Source: Macrostomum hystrix
Taxonomy: Eukaryota > Platyhelminthes > Macrostomidae
Length of the DNA stretch: 64,000 nucleotides
Reading direction: 5' to 3'
NCBI GenBank assembly: GCA_950097015.1
Contig: CATNEN010000033.1
Span: forward strand, 744,001 to 808,000
In this document: piece after piece, positions 53,364-64,000 of the stretch
Numbering within the stretch: position 1 is the first letter of the stretch
Layout of the letters: each line of letters opens with the position of its first letter
Translations under genes and position numbers: made by a program
The notes under the pieces: model-generated
The model's input: only the letters and a program-made list of their open reading frames with translations
Told to the model about the DNA's origin: nothing
Databases searched by the model: none

Positions 53364-56300
53364 ATGGAGTGGAAAATATTCAGAAAGAAAACACCCGATG
53401 CTGGCAAGGCTGTTAAAGAGCCGAAAAAACAGCAGCAGCAGCAGCAGCAGCCAGAGACAGAGGCGGACTCGAACCAGCTGAACAATAACAACAGCGGAAT
53501 CCTGTCCGATGCCGGCATTTTCGCCTACTGCTCACTGACTGCCACCGCCCTGGCTCAGCTCTACCCGGAGGAATGGCACAGGTGAGCCTAGCAACTTCAC
53601 CCTAGCATTACAGGTCGCCTCGGTTACTCATACTGCCATTTGTCTCGCTCCCCTACCTTATCTCCCCTCCCCTACCTTTATCTCCCTCCAATCCTTTCTC
53701 TCACTCTCCTTTCTCTCCCTCCCCTCTCCTTTCTCTCCCTCTCTTCTTTCTCTCCCTTCCCTCTCCTTTCTCTCCCTCCCCTCTCATTTCTCTCCCTCCC
53801 CTCTCCTTTCTCTTCCTCTCTTCTTTCTCTCCTTCCCCTCTCCTTTCTCTCCTTCCCCTCTCCTTTCTCTCCCTCCCCTCTCCTTTCTCTCCCTCTCTTC
53901 TTTCTCTCCTTCTTCTCTCCTTTCTCTCCCTCCCCTCTTCTTTCTGTCCCCCTCTCCTTTCTCTCCCTCCCCTCTTCTTTCTGTCCCCCCTCTCCTTTTT
54001 CTCCCTCCCCTCTCCTTTCTCTCCCTCCCCTCTTTTTTTCTGTCCCTCCCCTCCTCCTTCTGTCCCCCTCTTCTTTCTGTCCCTCCCCTCTTCCTTCTGT
54101 CTCCCTCTCCTTTCTCTCCCTCCCCTCTCCTTTCTGTCCCTCCCCTCTCCTTTCTCTCCCTCCCCTCTCCTTTCTCTCCCTCCCCTCTCCTTTCTCTCCC
54201 TCCCCTCTTCTTTCTGTCCCTCCCCTCTTCTTTCTGTCCCTCCCCTCTCCTTTCTCTTCCTCCCCTCTCCTTTCTCTCCCTCCCTCTGTCCCTCCCCTCT
54301 TCTTTCTGTCCCTCCTCTCTTCTTTCTGTCCCCATCTCCTTTCTCTCTCACCCGATTCTCTTCTCTCATACTTTTTTTTCTTTCTTTCATTCTTCCACCT
54401 GCTTATGTTTCCCTTCTCCCATTCGACTAGGGAATTCCGCGAGAAATTCCTGGCCGACGTTCTTCACAAGCGACCGGAGTCGATTCGCAGCTCGGCTACG
54501 GCTATCCTACGTCACGGCGACAGCGACTATTCGATGATGCCCTTCGCCGAGGCCCTTCTGATCGAAGAGTCCGTGCGGGCCTGTCCCGAGATGGTGCTGC
54601 AGGACCTGCTGCTAGTGGCCCTCCATGATGGCTGCTACGATGCCAGATCTCGCTACCTGTTAAAGCACGTGGCCTTCGCACTGCGTATCAGCTGGGCCTC
54701 GTTGGAGGAGTGGGAGCTGAAGACAGTCTCCCTGCTGCACGATCCGGCCAGTGAGGCCGATGTGCTGGACGAGGCTATGAAGAGAAATCGGTGAGGCTGT
54801 GTTGATGGTCACTGCAGTTGTAGACATCCCACAGCTCGTGACCATAGACTCATCAACGGGTTATGACCATAGACTCATCAACGGGTTATGACCATAGACA
54901 CCTCTACCGGTTATGACAATAGACACCTCTACGGGTTATGACCATAGACACCCTCCCGCACCCGGCAGGCGCCGCAAGGTGAACCGAGCTCTGCTAATCG
55001 GCGCCAGCGCCATCGGCGGCGGCCTCCTAATCGGCCTGACTGGCGGCCTCGCCGCACCGCTGGTCGCCGCCGGCGCGGGCGTCCTAATCGGCGGTGCCGG
55101 AGCCGCCGCAATCGGCACCGTGGCCGGCGCCGCAGTCCTCGGCTCGGTGTTCGGTGTGGCAGGGCGCCGGCCTGACGGGCTGGAAGATGCGCAAGCGTAT
55201 CGGCAGCTTGACCCAGTTCCAGTTCATTCAGCTGACGCCGCCGCCGACCCCGCAGCTGCACCTGTGCATAGCCGTGTCGGGCTGGATAGAGCAGGGCGAC
55301 CTGGACTTCCTGCTGCCGTGGCAGTCGCTGGCCATGAGTCCCGAGCAGTATGCGCTGTGCTGGGAGTCGCGCTATCTCAAAGAGATGGGCCAGGCGCTGG
55401 ACTATTTTATGTCCTACTTGAAGTCGTTCGCCATTCAGGTCTCTATTCTCAGCTATTCTATTATCTATTATGAGCTCTCGCGTGACAGCCGCGCCTACTC
55501 GCACACTCGCAGGAGACCCTGAAGCTGACGGTGCTTTCCGGCCTGCTGGCCGCTATCACCTGGCCAGCCGCCGTCCTATCGGCCTCCAATGTCATCGACA
55601 ATCCCTGGTCCGTGTGCGGCAACAGAGCTGTGGAAGGCGGCAAGGTCCTTGCCGATCTGCTGCTGAACAGGGAGTACGGACAGAGGCCCGTGACCCTCGT
55701 TGGCTTCAGTATGGGAGCCAAGCTCATCTTCAGCTGCCTGCAGGAGTTGGCCAGCAGGAAGAAAGGTCAGTGGCCTGTTCTGCCTGGCGTTTTATTGGTT
55801 TCAGGATTTGTCATTGGTTAACTGGGATTCTTGTCTTCATTGCTCTCATGTAATCAGATTTGATAAGTTGACTTACTTGACTTAGCGGCAGGGGGCCTCC
55901 ATGACGGACGCAGCGAGGAGGCGGCTGTTGCCGCCCATATCGCTAACCCCTGGCAGCCAGACGGCCTCCAGCGAGGCGGTGCCGCTCAGGGTGGTCCGTC
56001 GGTCGGTTCCGCCGCGCGATCTTCCTCGCCATAGGCTGGGAAGAAATCAGCTCGGCCGGTATCCCGGAGGAAGTGGGCGAGCTGAGGGATGTTCTCGGGC
56101 GAGCAGGCTTCGGCAAGAGTCGGTGCCGGCCCGAGGTGTTTTAGCCTAGCCCGGGTGAAGGCCGGGCAGTGGCAAATGAAATGCTCGGCGTTTTCACGGC
56201 CGGAGCAGCAGAAAGGACACGTTTCCTCAGGCACGTGGCCTTGGAGGTAGCGGTGTCTGGTGAAGCAGCCATGTCCCGAAAGGGCCATGGTGACTGCTCT

Positions 56301-59300
56301 CAGGTCTCTGCGGTTTAGCCTGAGTAAGGCCTTACGCAGGTTACTAGAGGGGGTTGGCACCGCAGCCCTGGACTGGCGACAGTTCAGGGTGCTGGACCAC
56401 CTCCTCCGGTGCTGGGTCTCCATCCAGTGGTTGATGCTGGAGTTGACAACGGAGGCGGGGATCGGGGATTCCGGGCCCGGGCCCATCAGGGAGCTGGCTG
56501 CTCCAGCCTTTGCAAGCTCGTCCGCCATCTCATTCCCTGTGAGCCCGGCGTGCCCAGGGATCCACATCAGCTCCACCTTGTTAGACTGCGCCAAACCGTT
56601 TAACTGGGTGTTGCAGTCCAAGGTGGTTCTGGAGCGAGAGGTGCAGCGACTGAGGGCCTTGAGGGCTGCTTGACTGTCGGAGTGAAAAAAAGATCCTCCG
56701 ACCAGCCAGCTGCCTCTGGCGCAGCTCAGCCGCACAGAAACTGATGGCGAGCATTTCGTTTTGGAAAACGCTTGAGCTCTTGCCACAGTGTTGGGAGTGG
56801 GTCCAGAGGACCTCGCCACCCGAGGCGACGCACACCCCGAATCCCGATTTACCGTTCATCAGGGAGCCGTCAGTGTAACAGTGGACTGCGGGGTCATCCC
56901 AGCAGTCCTTTACCTCATTACGAGGGAAGATGCTGACTTTGTACCTGTGGCTCCGGAGTAAAGTGGCCGGGGCCCCGTCCGAAAGGATGGTGAGCCCTCC
57001 GCACTCGCCCAGAGTTTTCAGGCAGAGGTCAGAGTGGGGCAGAAGGGAGCGCTTCGAGAAGGCTCGCGAATTCTGGAAGGATACACCCGCATCAAGGAGA
57101 CGACGGGTGGACTTTGCCGCTTCCCCCTTAACAAAAATGTCAATGGGTGTAGCGTTGAGGAAAGCGTTCATGCCTTCAAAGGGAGTGGAGGGTGGGGCGC
57201 CCAGCGTCATGCGACAGGCTCTGCCCTGCACCCTATAAAGCGCCTCCAGGTTTTTCTGGATGCTCATGGCACTGGCCCAGATGAGGCCAGCGTAAGCGAC
57301 TGACGGTCTAATGATCGCCGTGTAAATCCACCAAAGGTTTTTGGGGGTTAGCCCCCAAGTGGTGCCCACGGCTCGCCTGACTTGCGCCAGAATGGCCAGG
57401 GCCCTCTTGGCCTTTGTGGTAATGTGCGGGGTCCAGTTAAGCCTATGGTCTAGCAGGATACCAAGGCACCGGACCTGCTTTTCCATGGCAATATTCTTGC
57501 CATAGAGAGTCAGAGGCTCAATGGTCCAGCGCAGCCTGCTGGTAAACATAACCGCAACGGTCTTGGACTCAGAGAGTCGGAGCCCGCATTGGTCCGCCCA
57601 GCGCACCGCCCTGTTGATAAAGCCCTGAATGAGGTCCCTGGTGGTTTCCGCCGAGGGGCCCGCGCATATGGCGGTCACATCGTCGGCATATCCCACCTTC
57701 AGGACTGGGTCAGGCCGAGTGCTTTTTAGCAGCTCATCCATGACGAGATTCCACAGCAGTGGGGTGAGGACGCCACCTTGGGGCCCTCCTTTTAGGACAG
57801 GTGCCGAGAGCACCCTGCCTTCGAGGTGGGCCACCACGTGGCGATTCCGGATCATGTACATGACCCAACGGACGAGGTGGGGGTGAGTGGCCCTGGAAAC
57901 CAGGGCCTTCTCAAAGGTTTCGAAAATAACGTTATCGAAGGCCCCCAATTTTTGATTTGATAAGTTATCTTTAACTACCGGTTCTATATGATAACAGACG
58001 ATGGTTGTCTATTATCACCGGTTGTCTATTATCACCGGTTGTCTATTATCACCGGTTGTCTATTATCACCGGTTGTCTTTCATCACCGGTTGTCTTTCAT
58101 CACCGGTTGTCTATTATCACCGGTTGTCTTTCATCACCGGTTGTCTTTCATCACCGGTTGTCTATTATCACCGGTTGTCTATTATCACCAGCTGTCTATT
58201 ATCACCGGTTGTCTATTATCACCGGTTGTCTTTCATCACCGGTTGTCTATTATCACCGGTTGTCTATTATCACCGGTTGTCTTTCATCACCGGTTGTCTA
58301 TTATCACCGGTTGTCTATTATCACCGGTTGTCTATTATCACCGGTTGTCTATTATCACCGGTTGTCTATTATCACCGGTTGTCTATTATCACCGGTTGTC
58401 TATTATCACCGGTTGTCTATTATCACCGGTTGTCTATTATCACCAATTGTCTATTATCACCGGTTGTCTATTATCACCGATTGTCTATTATCACCGGTTG
58501 TCTATTATCACCAATTGTCTATTATCACCGGTTGTCTATTATCACCGATTGTCTATTATCACCAATTGTCTATTATCACCGGTTGTCTATTATCACCAAT
58601 TGTCTATTATCACCGGTTGTCTATCATCACCAATTGTCTATTATCACCAATTGTCTATTATCACCGGTTGTCTATTATCACCGGTTGTCTATTATCACCA
58701 ATTGTCTATTATCACCGGTTGTCTATTATCACCGATTGTCTATTATCACCAATTGTCTATTATCACCGGTTGTCTATTATCACCAATTGTCTATTATCAC
58801 CAATTGTCTATTATCACCGGTTGTCTATTATCACCGATTGTCTATTATCACCAATTGTCTATTATCACCGATTGTCTATTATCACCAATTGTCTATTATC
58901 ACCGGTTGTCTATCATCACCAATTGTCTATTATCACCAATTGTCTATTATCACCGGTTGTCTATTATCACCAATTGTCTATTATCACCGGTTGTCTATTA
59001 TCACCAATTGTCTATTATCACCGGTTGTCTATTATCACCAATTGTCTATTATCACCGGTTGTCTATCATCACCAATTGTCTATTATCACCAATTGTCTAT
59101 TATCACCGGTTGTCTATCATCACCAATTGTCTATTATCACCAATTGTCTATTATCACCGGTTGTCTATCATCACCAATTGTCTATTATCACCAATTGTCT
59201 ATTATCACCGGTTGTCTATTATCACCAATTGTCTATTATCACCGGCTGTCTAGGGTCACCGGTCGTCTATCTGATTGCTTGGCTGTTAGTTCTAGCATTA

Positions 59301-61393
59301 AAGTTGCAGTTAAAGATATGGCGAGGGCAAACCCACTGTGTTAATTTGACTTACTTACTTCCTTGTTTACTGTAGATCAACAGGAACAGAGTAAGTACCA
59401 TTCTACTTTTGTTGCTATTGTTGTTGTGTGTCAATCAAATTCTAATATTTTGCTTTATTATCTTAGTCATTTTTCTGTTTGTCTGTTTCTGTTGCTTTTC
59501 ATAAGTAGTTAAGCAGTAGTATTATTGTAACTATTTCGTTATTCCTAAGTTGCTACTTAATGTTTCTTTCAAAGTTTCGGCGCAACATTTTCCTACTTTT
59601 GCATACTGTATTTTTACCATGTACAAGCTATTTTTGCTATTTCTGTGTTGTCTCCCATTCAAGACAGTAATTCTTAGAAATTATGCCGCATTTTTAGTTT
59701 CCTTTTTCGTAAAACGACTTGGGCATCAATTTATGAACGTTGTCAATTGTGCAAGTTAGCTCAAATCCTTTAGATGGGATTCTGAGAACACTAGCTCAAA
59801 TCCTTTAGATGGGATTCTAAGAAAACACTAGCTCAAATCCTTTAGATGAGTTCTGAGAACACTAGCTCAAATCCTTCAGATGGGATTCTGAGAACACTAG
59901 CTCAAATCCTTCAGATGAGATTCTGAGAACACTAGCTCAAATCCTTTAGATGAGTTCTGAGAACACTAGCTCAAATCCTTCAGATGGGATTCTGAGAACA
60001 CTAGCTCAAATACTTCAGATGGGATTCTGAGAACACTAGCTCAAATCCTTCAGATGGGATTCTGAGAACACTAGCTCAAATCCTTTAGATGGGATTCTAA
60101 GAAAACACTAGCTCAAATCCTTTAGATGAGTTCTGAGAACACTAGCTCAAATCCTTCAGATGGGATTCTGAGAACACTAGCTCAAATCCTTTAGATGGGA
60201 TTCTGAGAACACTAGCTCAAATCCTTTAGATGGGATTCTAAGAAAACACTACCTCAAATCCTTTAGATGAGTTCTGAGAACACTAGCTCAAATCCTTCAG
60301 ATGGGATTCTGAGAACACTAGCTCAAATCCTTCAGATGGGATTCTGAGAACACTAGCTCAAATCCTTCAGATGAGATTCTGAGAACACTAGCTCAAATCC
60401 TTTAGATGGGATTCTGAGAACACTAGCTCAAATCCATCAGATGGGATTCTGAGAACACTAGCTCAAATCCATCAGATGGGATTCTGAGAACACTAGCGCA
60501 AATCCTTTAGATAGGATTCTGAGAACACTAGCTCAAATCCTTTAGATGGGATTCTGAGAACACTAGCTCAAATCCATCAGATGGGATTCTGAGAACACTA
60601 GCTCAAATCCATCAGATGGGATTCTGAGAACACTAGCTCAAATCCATCAGATGGGATTCTGAGAACACTAGCTCAAATCCATCAGATGGGATTCTGAGAA
60701 CACTAGCGCAAATCCTTTAGATAGGATTCTGTTTTATGACTGCTTTCTAATAATCCTGCAACTGCCGAATCACCAGGTGTGGAAGGCATCATCGAGGATG
60801 TGTACCTGCTCGGAGCTCCTGTCTCCGGCTCAGTCAAGGACTGGCGCCCATTTGGCCGGGTGGTGTCCGGCAAGATCGTGAACTGTTACTGCCGCACGGA
60901 CTGGTTCCTGAAGTTCATGTACCGCACAATGTCCGCCAGTTTCAGCCTGGCCGGCCTCGGTCCGGTCCAATGGGCTGACAGGCGGATGTGCAATCTGGAC
61001 CTGACGTCCATCATCGGCGGTCACAAGGACTACTTCAAGCGGATGTCGGAGATTCTGCCAATCATCGGGGTGCCGACCACGGATAAGCCCAAGCCGGTTG
61101 CCGCCTTCAGCCGCCTGCCGACCGTCTCCGCGCCGCAGCTGGCCCCATTATCGCCGGAGATTATCAAACCTACCACAGCGTCGGCCGTTGCTCCTGCGCG
61201 CCGGGGTTCGAATCCCGCCGAGAACACCCGTTTCGACAAAATGCGGGCTCGAGCAGCCAGTCTGTCGCGACTTGACGATTTCCGTCGGGCTTCCGCCACC
61301 GATGCCGCCGCTGTTGCTGGCTTGTGCGCTGCTCCGGCGGAGATCGCGAGTTCGAATCCGGCCACCCGAGTCGGCGTTGTTAAGGATGTTTAA
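53364..61393 (+). CDS. TMCO4: TMCO4 (DUF726 family), alpha/beta-hydrolase-like membrane protein, five exons
   Basis: Exons are 53364-53581, 54431-54790, 54969-55438, 55513-55765 and 60777-61393. All are GT-AG and phases agree once one extra G is removed at 55162-55164. The protein is about 638 residues (human TMCO4 634 from memory). Exon 3 has the Gly/Ala-rich double membrane segment [20 protein letters not shown] and [20 protein letters not shown]; the frame then moves +1 and continues [19 protein letters not shown], as in the family. Exon 4 has [21 protein letters not shown] and [20 protein letters not shown] is a nucleophile-elbow motif (GxSxG). Exon 5 has [12 protein letters not shown] and [15 protein letters not shown]. 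The Ser/Ala-rich C-terminus is variable. The biochemical role is unknown; hydrolase activity is inference. Intron 4 carries a LINE and two minisatellites. Confidence 0.92.
53640..54360. repeat. Polypyrimidine tandem tract (TMCO4 intron 1)
   Basis: An irregular 17-21-bp unit of CTCCCCTCTCCTTTCTCTCC type, almost pure C/T for over 700 bp. The mirror-symmetric purine/pyrimidine tract could form triplex DNA. The minus strand reads as [11 protein letters not shown]-type peptides in two frames, which are not genes. Its right end doubles as an overlong polypyrimidine tract for the exon-2 acceptor (CATTCGACTAG). Confidence 0.9.
54838..54955. repeat. Short tandem array (TMCO4 intron 2), about 4 copies
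   Basis: Units contain GGTTATGACCATAGAC followed by TCATCAACG or ACCTCTACG. The last copy merges into the acceptor of exon 3 (CGCACCCGGCAG). The array occupies most of this 178-bp intron. Confidence 0.85.
55870..57953 (-). mobile_element. 5'-truncated LINE (RT + RNase H) in TMCO4 intron 4
   Basis: On the minus strand an open frame from 57948 starts inside reverse transcriptase ([11 protein letters not shown]), with [19 protein letters not shown], the catalytic [13 protein letters not shown], and later RNase H blocks ([24 protein letters not shown]). The frame breaks at a T7 run (plus 56685-56691) and resumes with [31 protein letters not shown] and a C-terminal CPFCC-H-C zinc knuckle, ending at 55986. 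The RNase H domain suggests the I/R1-like group. The 13-bp sequence GATTTGATAAGTT flanks both ends (55857-55869 and 57954-57966), a target duplication. The endonuclease and ORF1 are missing, so it is dead on arrival. The 3' tail is TAAGTCAAG-like. Confidence 0.9.
57995..59265. repeat. 17-bp intronic minisatellite (TMCO4 intron 4), about 75 copies
   Basis: The unit is TGTCTATTATCACCGGT (17 bp). ACCGG is the form at the left; ACCAAT and ACCGAT take over from about 58440. CTTTCATC and CTATCATC are further variants. It begins about 30 bp after the LINE target duplication. All three plus frames are open for about 420-456 codons ([17 protein letters not shown]), artefacts of a stop-free 17-mer. Confidence 0.97.
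59758..60735. repeat. 35-bp intronic minisatellite (TMCO4 intron 4), about 28 copies
   Basis: The unit is about 35 bp, with CTAGCTCAAATCC, then TTTAGATGGGATTCT and GAGAACA. Variants include TTCAG, ATCAG, GAGTTCTG (33 bp) and GATTCTAAGAAAACA (37 bp). Some runs of five or six units recur in the same order (compare 59770-60000 with 60070-60310), which indicates block duplication. It ends about 40 bp before the exon-5 acceptor. Confidence 0.95.
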
Positions 61394-61600
61394 ACAGCAG
61401 AAAATCCATCTATTCTATTATCTAATTAGTTTGGCTGTAATCGATGTTGTTCTAACATTTTTGTTAACATTTTACCCCCGAATTCAACTTTGGGTTCCCA
61501 TTTTTTGGTTTTGACCCCTCAGACTAATTTGCCAAACTAGCTTTTCAATTTCACCCGATAAGATGTGCAACAATCAATTGAAGGCACAATCATTGTTATC

Positions 61601-61606
61601 AATAAA
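61601..61606 (+). terminator. Polyadenylation signal of TMCO4
   Basis: AATAAA lies 207 nt after the TAA at 61391-61393, the first canonical hexamer after the stop. Confidence 0.5.
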
Positions 61607-62127
61607 CTGCATTATTGCTTTGTCTGTGATTTCTGTCTTTGGATCATTAAAACTAACTTTGTAGACTTTGTTGATAATTACTATAATAGCCCAAATTATT
61701 AACAATTCCTGAATCACACAGGTTATTTTAATATTTATTATAACCATCATTCCGTTATCAAGTTGTCTTATTTTAGTTAATATTTGCTGTCTCTATGTAT
61801 AACAACATATACTAAAACACTACTTATCCGGCCTCGTCAGTAGTCAGTAACGCACCACCGACTTCTGCGACGCGGCTAATTTTGTTCGTTTCATTTCGTT
61901 TCTGTTTATTCTGTTTATTTTCTAATTATATCGATTTCTTTTTTTGAGCTTGTGCAACTTATCACAGCTTTCTGTGTTGCATGTCCTTTTTTACTACTCA
62001 CTGTGGCAGTTAAAGTAGTAACACTAGTAAGTAGTAATATTAATACTGTTATTTTCTCAACAGTATATATTAGTTTCTTTTTGTCATCAAACTGCTGTCT
62101 CTATTGTTGTTTGTTTTTTCTCAACCC
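61607..62127. other. AT-rich intergenic DNA, no gene seen
   Basis: Nothing recognisable. A Leu/Phe/Ser-rich open frame from 61952 runs into the next array and is not called. Confidence 0.45.
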
Positions 62128-62895
62128 CATCTACTCTCACCTACCCTCCATCTCCTCTCACCTACCCTCCATCTACTCTCACCTACCCTCCATCTCCTCT
62201 CACCTACCCTCCATCTCCTCTCACCTACCCTCCATCTACTCTCACCTACCCTCCATCTCCTCTCACCTACCCTCCATCTACTCTCACCTACCCTCCATCT
62301 CCTCTCACCTACCCTCCATCTCCTCTCACCTACCCTCCATCTACTCTCACCTACCCTCCATCTCCTCTCACCTACCCTCCATCTACTCTCACCTACCCTC
62401 CATCTCCTCTCACCTACCCTCCATCTCCTCTCACCTACCCTCCATCTCCTCTCACCTACCCTCCATCTCCTCTCACCTACCCTCCATCTCCTCTCACCTA
62501 CCCTCCATCTCCTCTCACCTACCCTCCATCTCCTCTCACCTACCCTCCATCTCCTCTCACCTACACTCCATCTCCTCTCACCTACCCTCCATCTCCTCTC
62601 ACCTACCCTCCATCTCCTCTCACCTACCCTCCATCTCCTCTCACCTACCCTCCATCTCCTCTCACCTACCCTCCATCTCCTCTCACCTACCCTCCATCTC
62701 CTCTCACCTACCCTCCATCTCCTCTCACCTACCCTCCATCTCCTCTCACCTACACTCCATCTCCTCTCACCTACCCTCCATCTCCTCTCACCTACCCTCC
62801 ATCTCCTCTCACCTACCCTCCATCTCCTCTTATCTACCCTCCATCTCCTCTCACCTACACTCCATCTCCTCTCACCTACCCTCCATCTCCTCTCA
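62128..62895. repeat. 21-bp minisatellite, about 36 copies
   Basis: The C/T-rich unit contains CTCACCTACCCTCCATCTCC. At the left, ATCTACT and ATCTCCT alternate in a recurring three-unit pattern; later units are nearly uniform. The open frames on the plus strand (LHLLSPT and SHLPSIS repeats) are artefacts. Confidence 0.95.
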
Positions 62896-63291
62896 TATGA
62901 AATCTCCTCAATTCGTTTCTATTTTTCGCAATTTCGCACTATTCAGTTGGATGTATTGGAATAGAATTGTTTGGTGTTAGCTGTTGTCATGTTGTGACAA
63001 AATCGATCTTTCAACGGGTCCTTTGGTTGTTTTGTTTGTGCTTTTGTAAACAGTAAAAAATTGCTGATTTTGGCCATTTTGCTGAAGGCTTTCAGTGCAT
63101 TAGTAGCTGCATATCCATTTTATTGTGCTTTGTTGTCCGAATCCAAAAATAAAACAAAAAATTATCTTTATTTTTGTCTATTATATTATACTCGGCTGAT
63201 CTAAGCTTTCTGTGTGTAGGCAAAAATGATAACAATGAAATTGCGCTTTTAAGTTTTCAATTTATTGCGGCTGCGGTTTGAAAGTCTCACG
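62896..63291. other. AT-rich spacer, no gene seen
   Basis: No feature supported between the two rightmost arrays. Confidence 0.45.
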
Positions 63292-64000
63292 ACTCACTGA
63301 CTGACACAATTGATTGTCTGACAATTCTCTGCCTGACACAATTGATTGTCTGACAATTCTCTGCCTGACGCAATTGATTGTCTGACAATTCTCTGCCTGA
63401 CACAATTGATTGTCTGACAATTCTCTGCCTGACACAATTGATTGTCTGACAATTCTCTGCCTGACACAATTGATTGTCTGACAATTCTCTGCCTGACACA
63501 ATTGATTGTCTGACAATTCTCTGCCTGACGCAATTGATTGTCTGACAATTCTCTGACTGACACAATTGATTGTCTGACAATTCTATGCCTGACACAATTG
63601 ATTGTCTGACAATTCTCTGCCTGACGCAATTGATTGTCTGACAATTCTCTGCCTGACACAATTGATTGTCTGACAATTCTCTGCCTGACACAATTGATTG
63701 TCTGACAATTCTCTGCCTGACACAATTGATTGTCTGACAATTCTCTGCCTGACACAATTGATTGTCTGACAATTCTCTGCCTGACGCAATTGATTGTCTG
63801 ACAATTCTCTGCCTGACGCAATTGATTGTCTGACAATTCTCTGCCTGACGCAATTGATTGTCTGACAATTCTCTGCCTGACACAATTGATTGTCTGACAA
63901 TTCTCTGCCTGACGCAATTGATTGTCTGACAATTCACTGACTGACACAATTGATTGTCTGACAATTCACTGACTGACACAATTGATTGTCTGACAATTCT
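63292..64000. repeat. 32-bp minisatellite running off the right edge, at least 22 copies
   Basis: The unit is 32 bp, with CAATTGATTGTCTGACAATT followed by CTCTGCCTGAC. Each unit contains ATTGTC-T-GACAAT, a 6-bp inverted repeat around one base, next to the palindrome CAATTG. Variants are GACGC or GACAC and CTGACTG at both ends of the visible part. The minus strand is open in three frames, which I reject as coding. Confidence 0.95.

Noticed and set aside
53701-54390. Arg/Glu/Gly-rich minus-strand frames of 229 and 183 codons
   Set aside because: They are the complement of the CT-rich tract in TMCO4 intron 1.
57988-59375. Three plus-strand open frames of 421-456 codons
   Set aside because: A stop-free 17-bp unit reads open in every frame. 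The array lies inside TMCO4 intron 4 between proven exons.
63292-64000. Regular 32-bp repeats suggestive of a CRISPR array
   Set aside because: Units are contiguous with no unique spacers, the genome is eukaryotic, and no cas-like genes occur.

Overview
The window is nuclear DNA of an animal. Coding exons are GC-rich, are split by GT-AG introns and encode clear metazoan orthologues, while intergenic DNA is AT-rich. I cannot name the species from the sequence. A free-living flatworm (Macrostomum-like) or another lophotrochozoan is my best guess. It rests on the mixture of GC-rich exons, extreme tandem-repeat load, 3' splice acceptors placed just before start codons (suggesting spliced-leader trans-splicing) and tRNA-derived SINEs. 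The guess is inference.

Layout, left to right: the C-terminal end of an unrecognised gene (1-183, +); a GDP-fucose transporter, SLC35C1 (5787-9144, -, two exons); 7 kb of AT-rich DNA with a SINE, a decayed mariner transposase and a complete 240-bp MITE; an SLC17/PHT4-type MFS anion transporter (16543-19225, +, four exons); a C2H2 zinc-finger protein resembling HINFP (21902-23738, +); two adjacent single-pass membrane proteins with PPxY tails (23992-24798 and 26720-29954, +), the second with a signal peptide and a thrombospondin-1-like module; the small-GTPase exchange factor alsin, ALS2 (33718-46738, +, eight exons: RCC1-like, DH, PH, MORN, VPS9); the nucleolar rRNA-processing factor RRP36 (50850-52972, +, two exons); and the alpha/beta-hydrolase-like membrane protein TMCO4 (53364-61393, +, five exons), whose fourth intron holds a 5'-truncated LINE.

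The dominant feature is tandem repetition. By hand count about 27 minisatellite arrays, with units of 15-45 bp, occupy roughly 23 kb, about 36% of the window. Almost every intron longer than about 150 bp, and most intergenic gaps, carries its own private unit. Many arrays lack stop codons in two or three frames, which creates open frames of 200-550 codons that I do not accept as genes.

The genes are ordinary, unrelated housekeeping or signalling functions (nucleotide-sugar import into the Golgi, anion transport, transcription, Rab/Rac activation on endosomes, 18S rRNA maturation), so I see no operon or pathway logic. Seven apparent frameshifts break otherwise well-conserved host ORFs and an eighth breaks the LINE. 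All eight are +1, which fits an insertion-biased sequencing or assembly error better than gene death.
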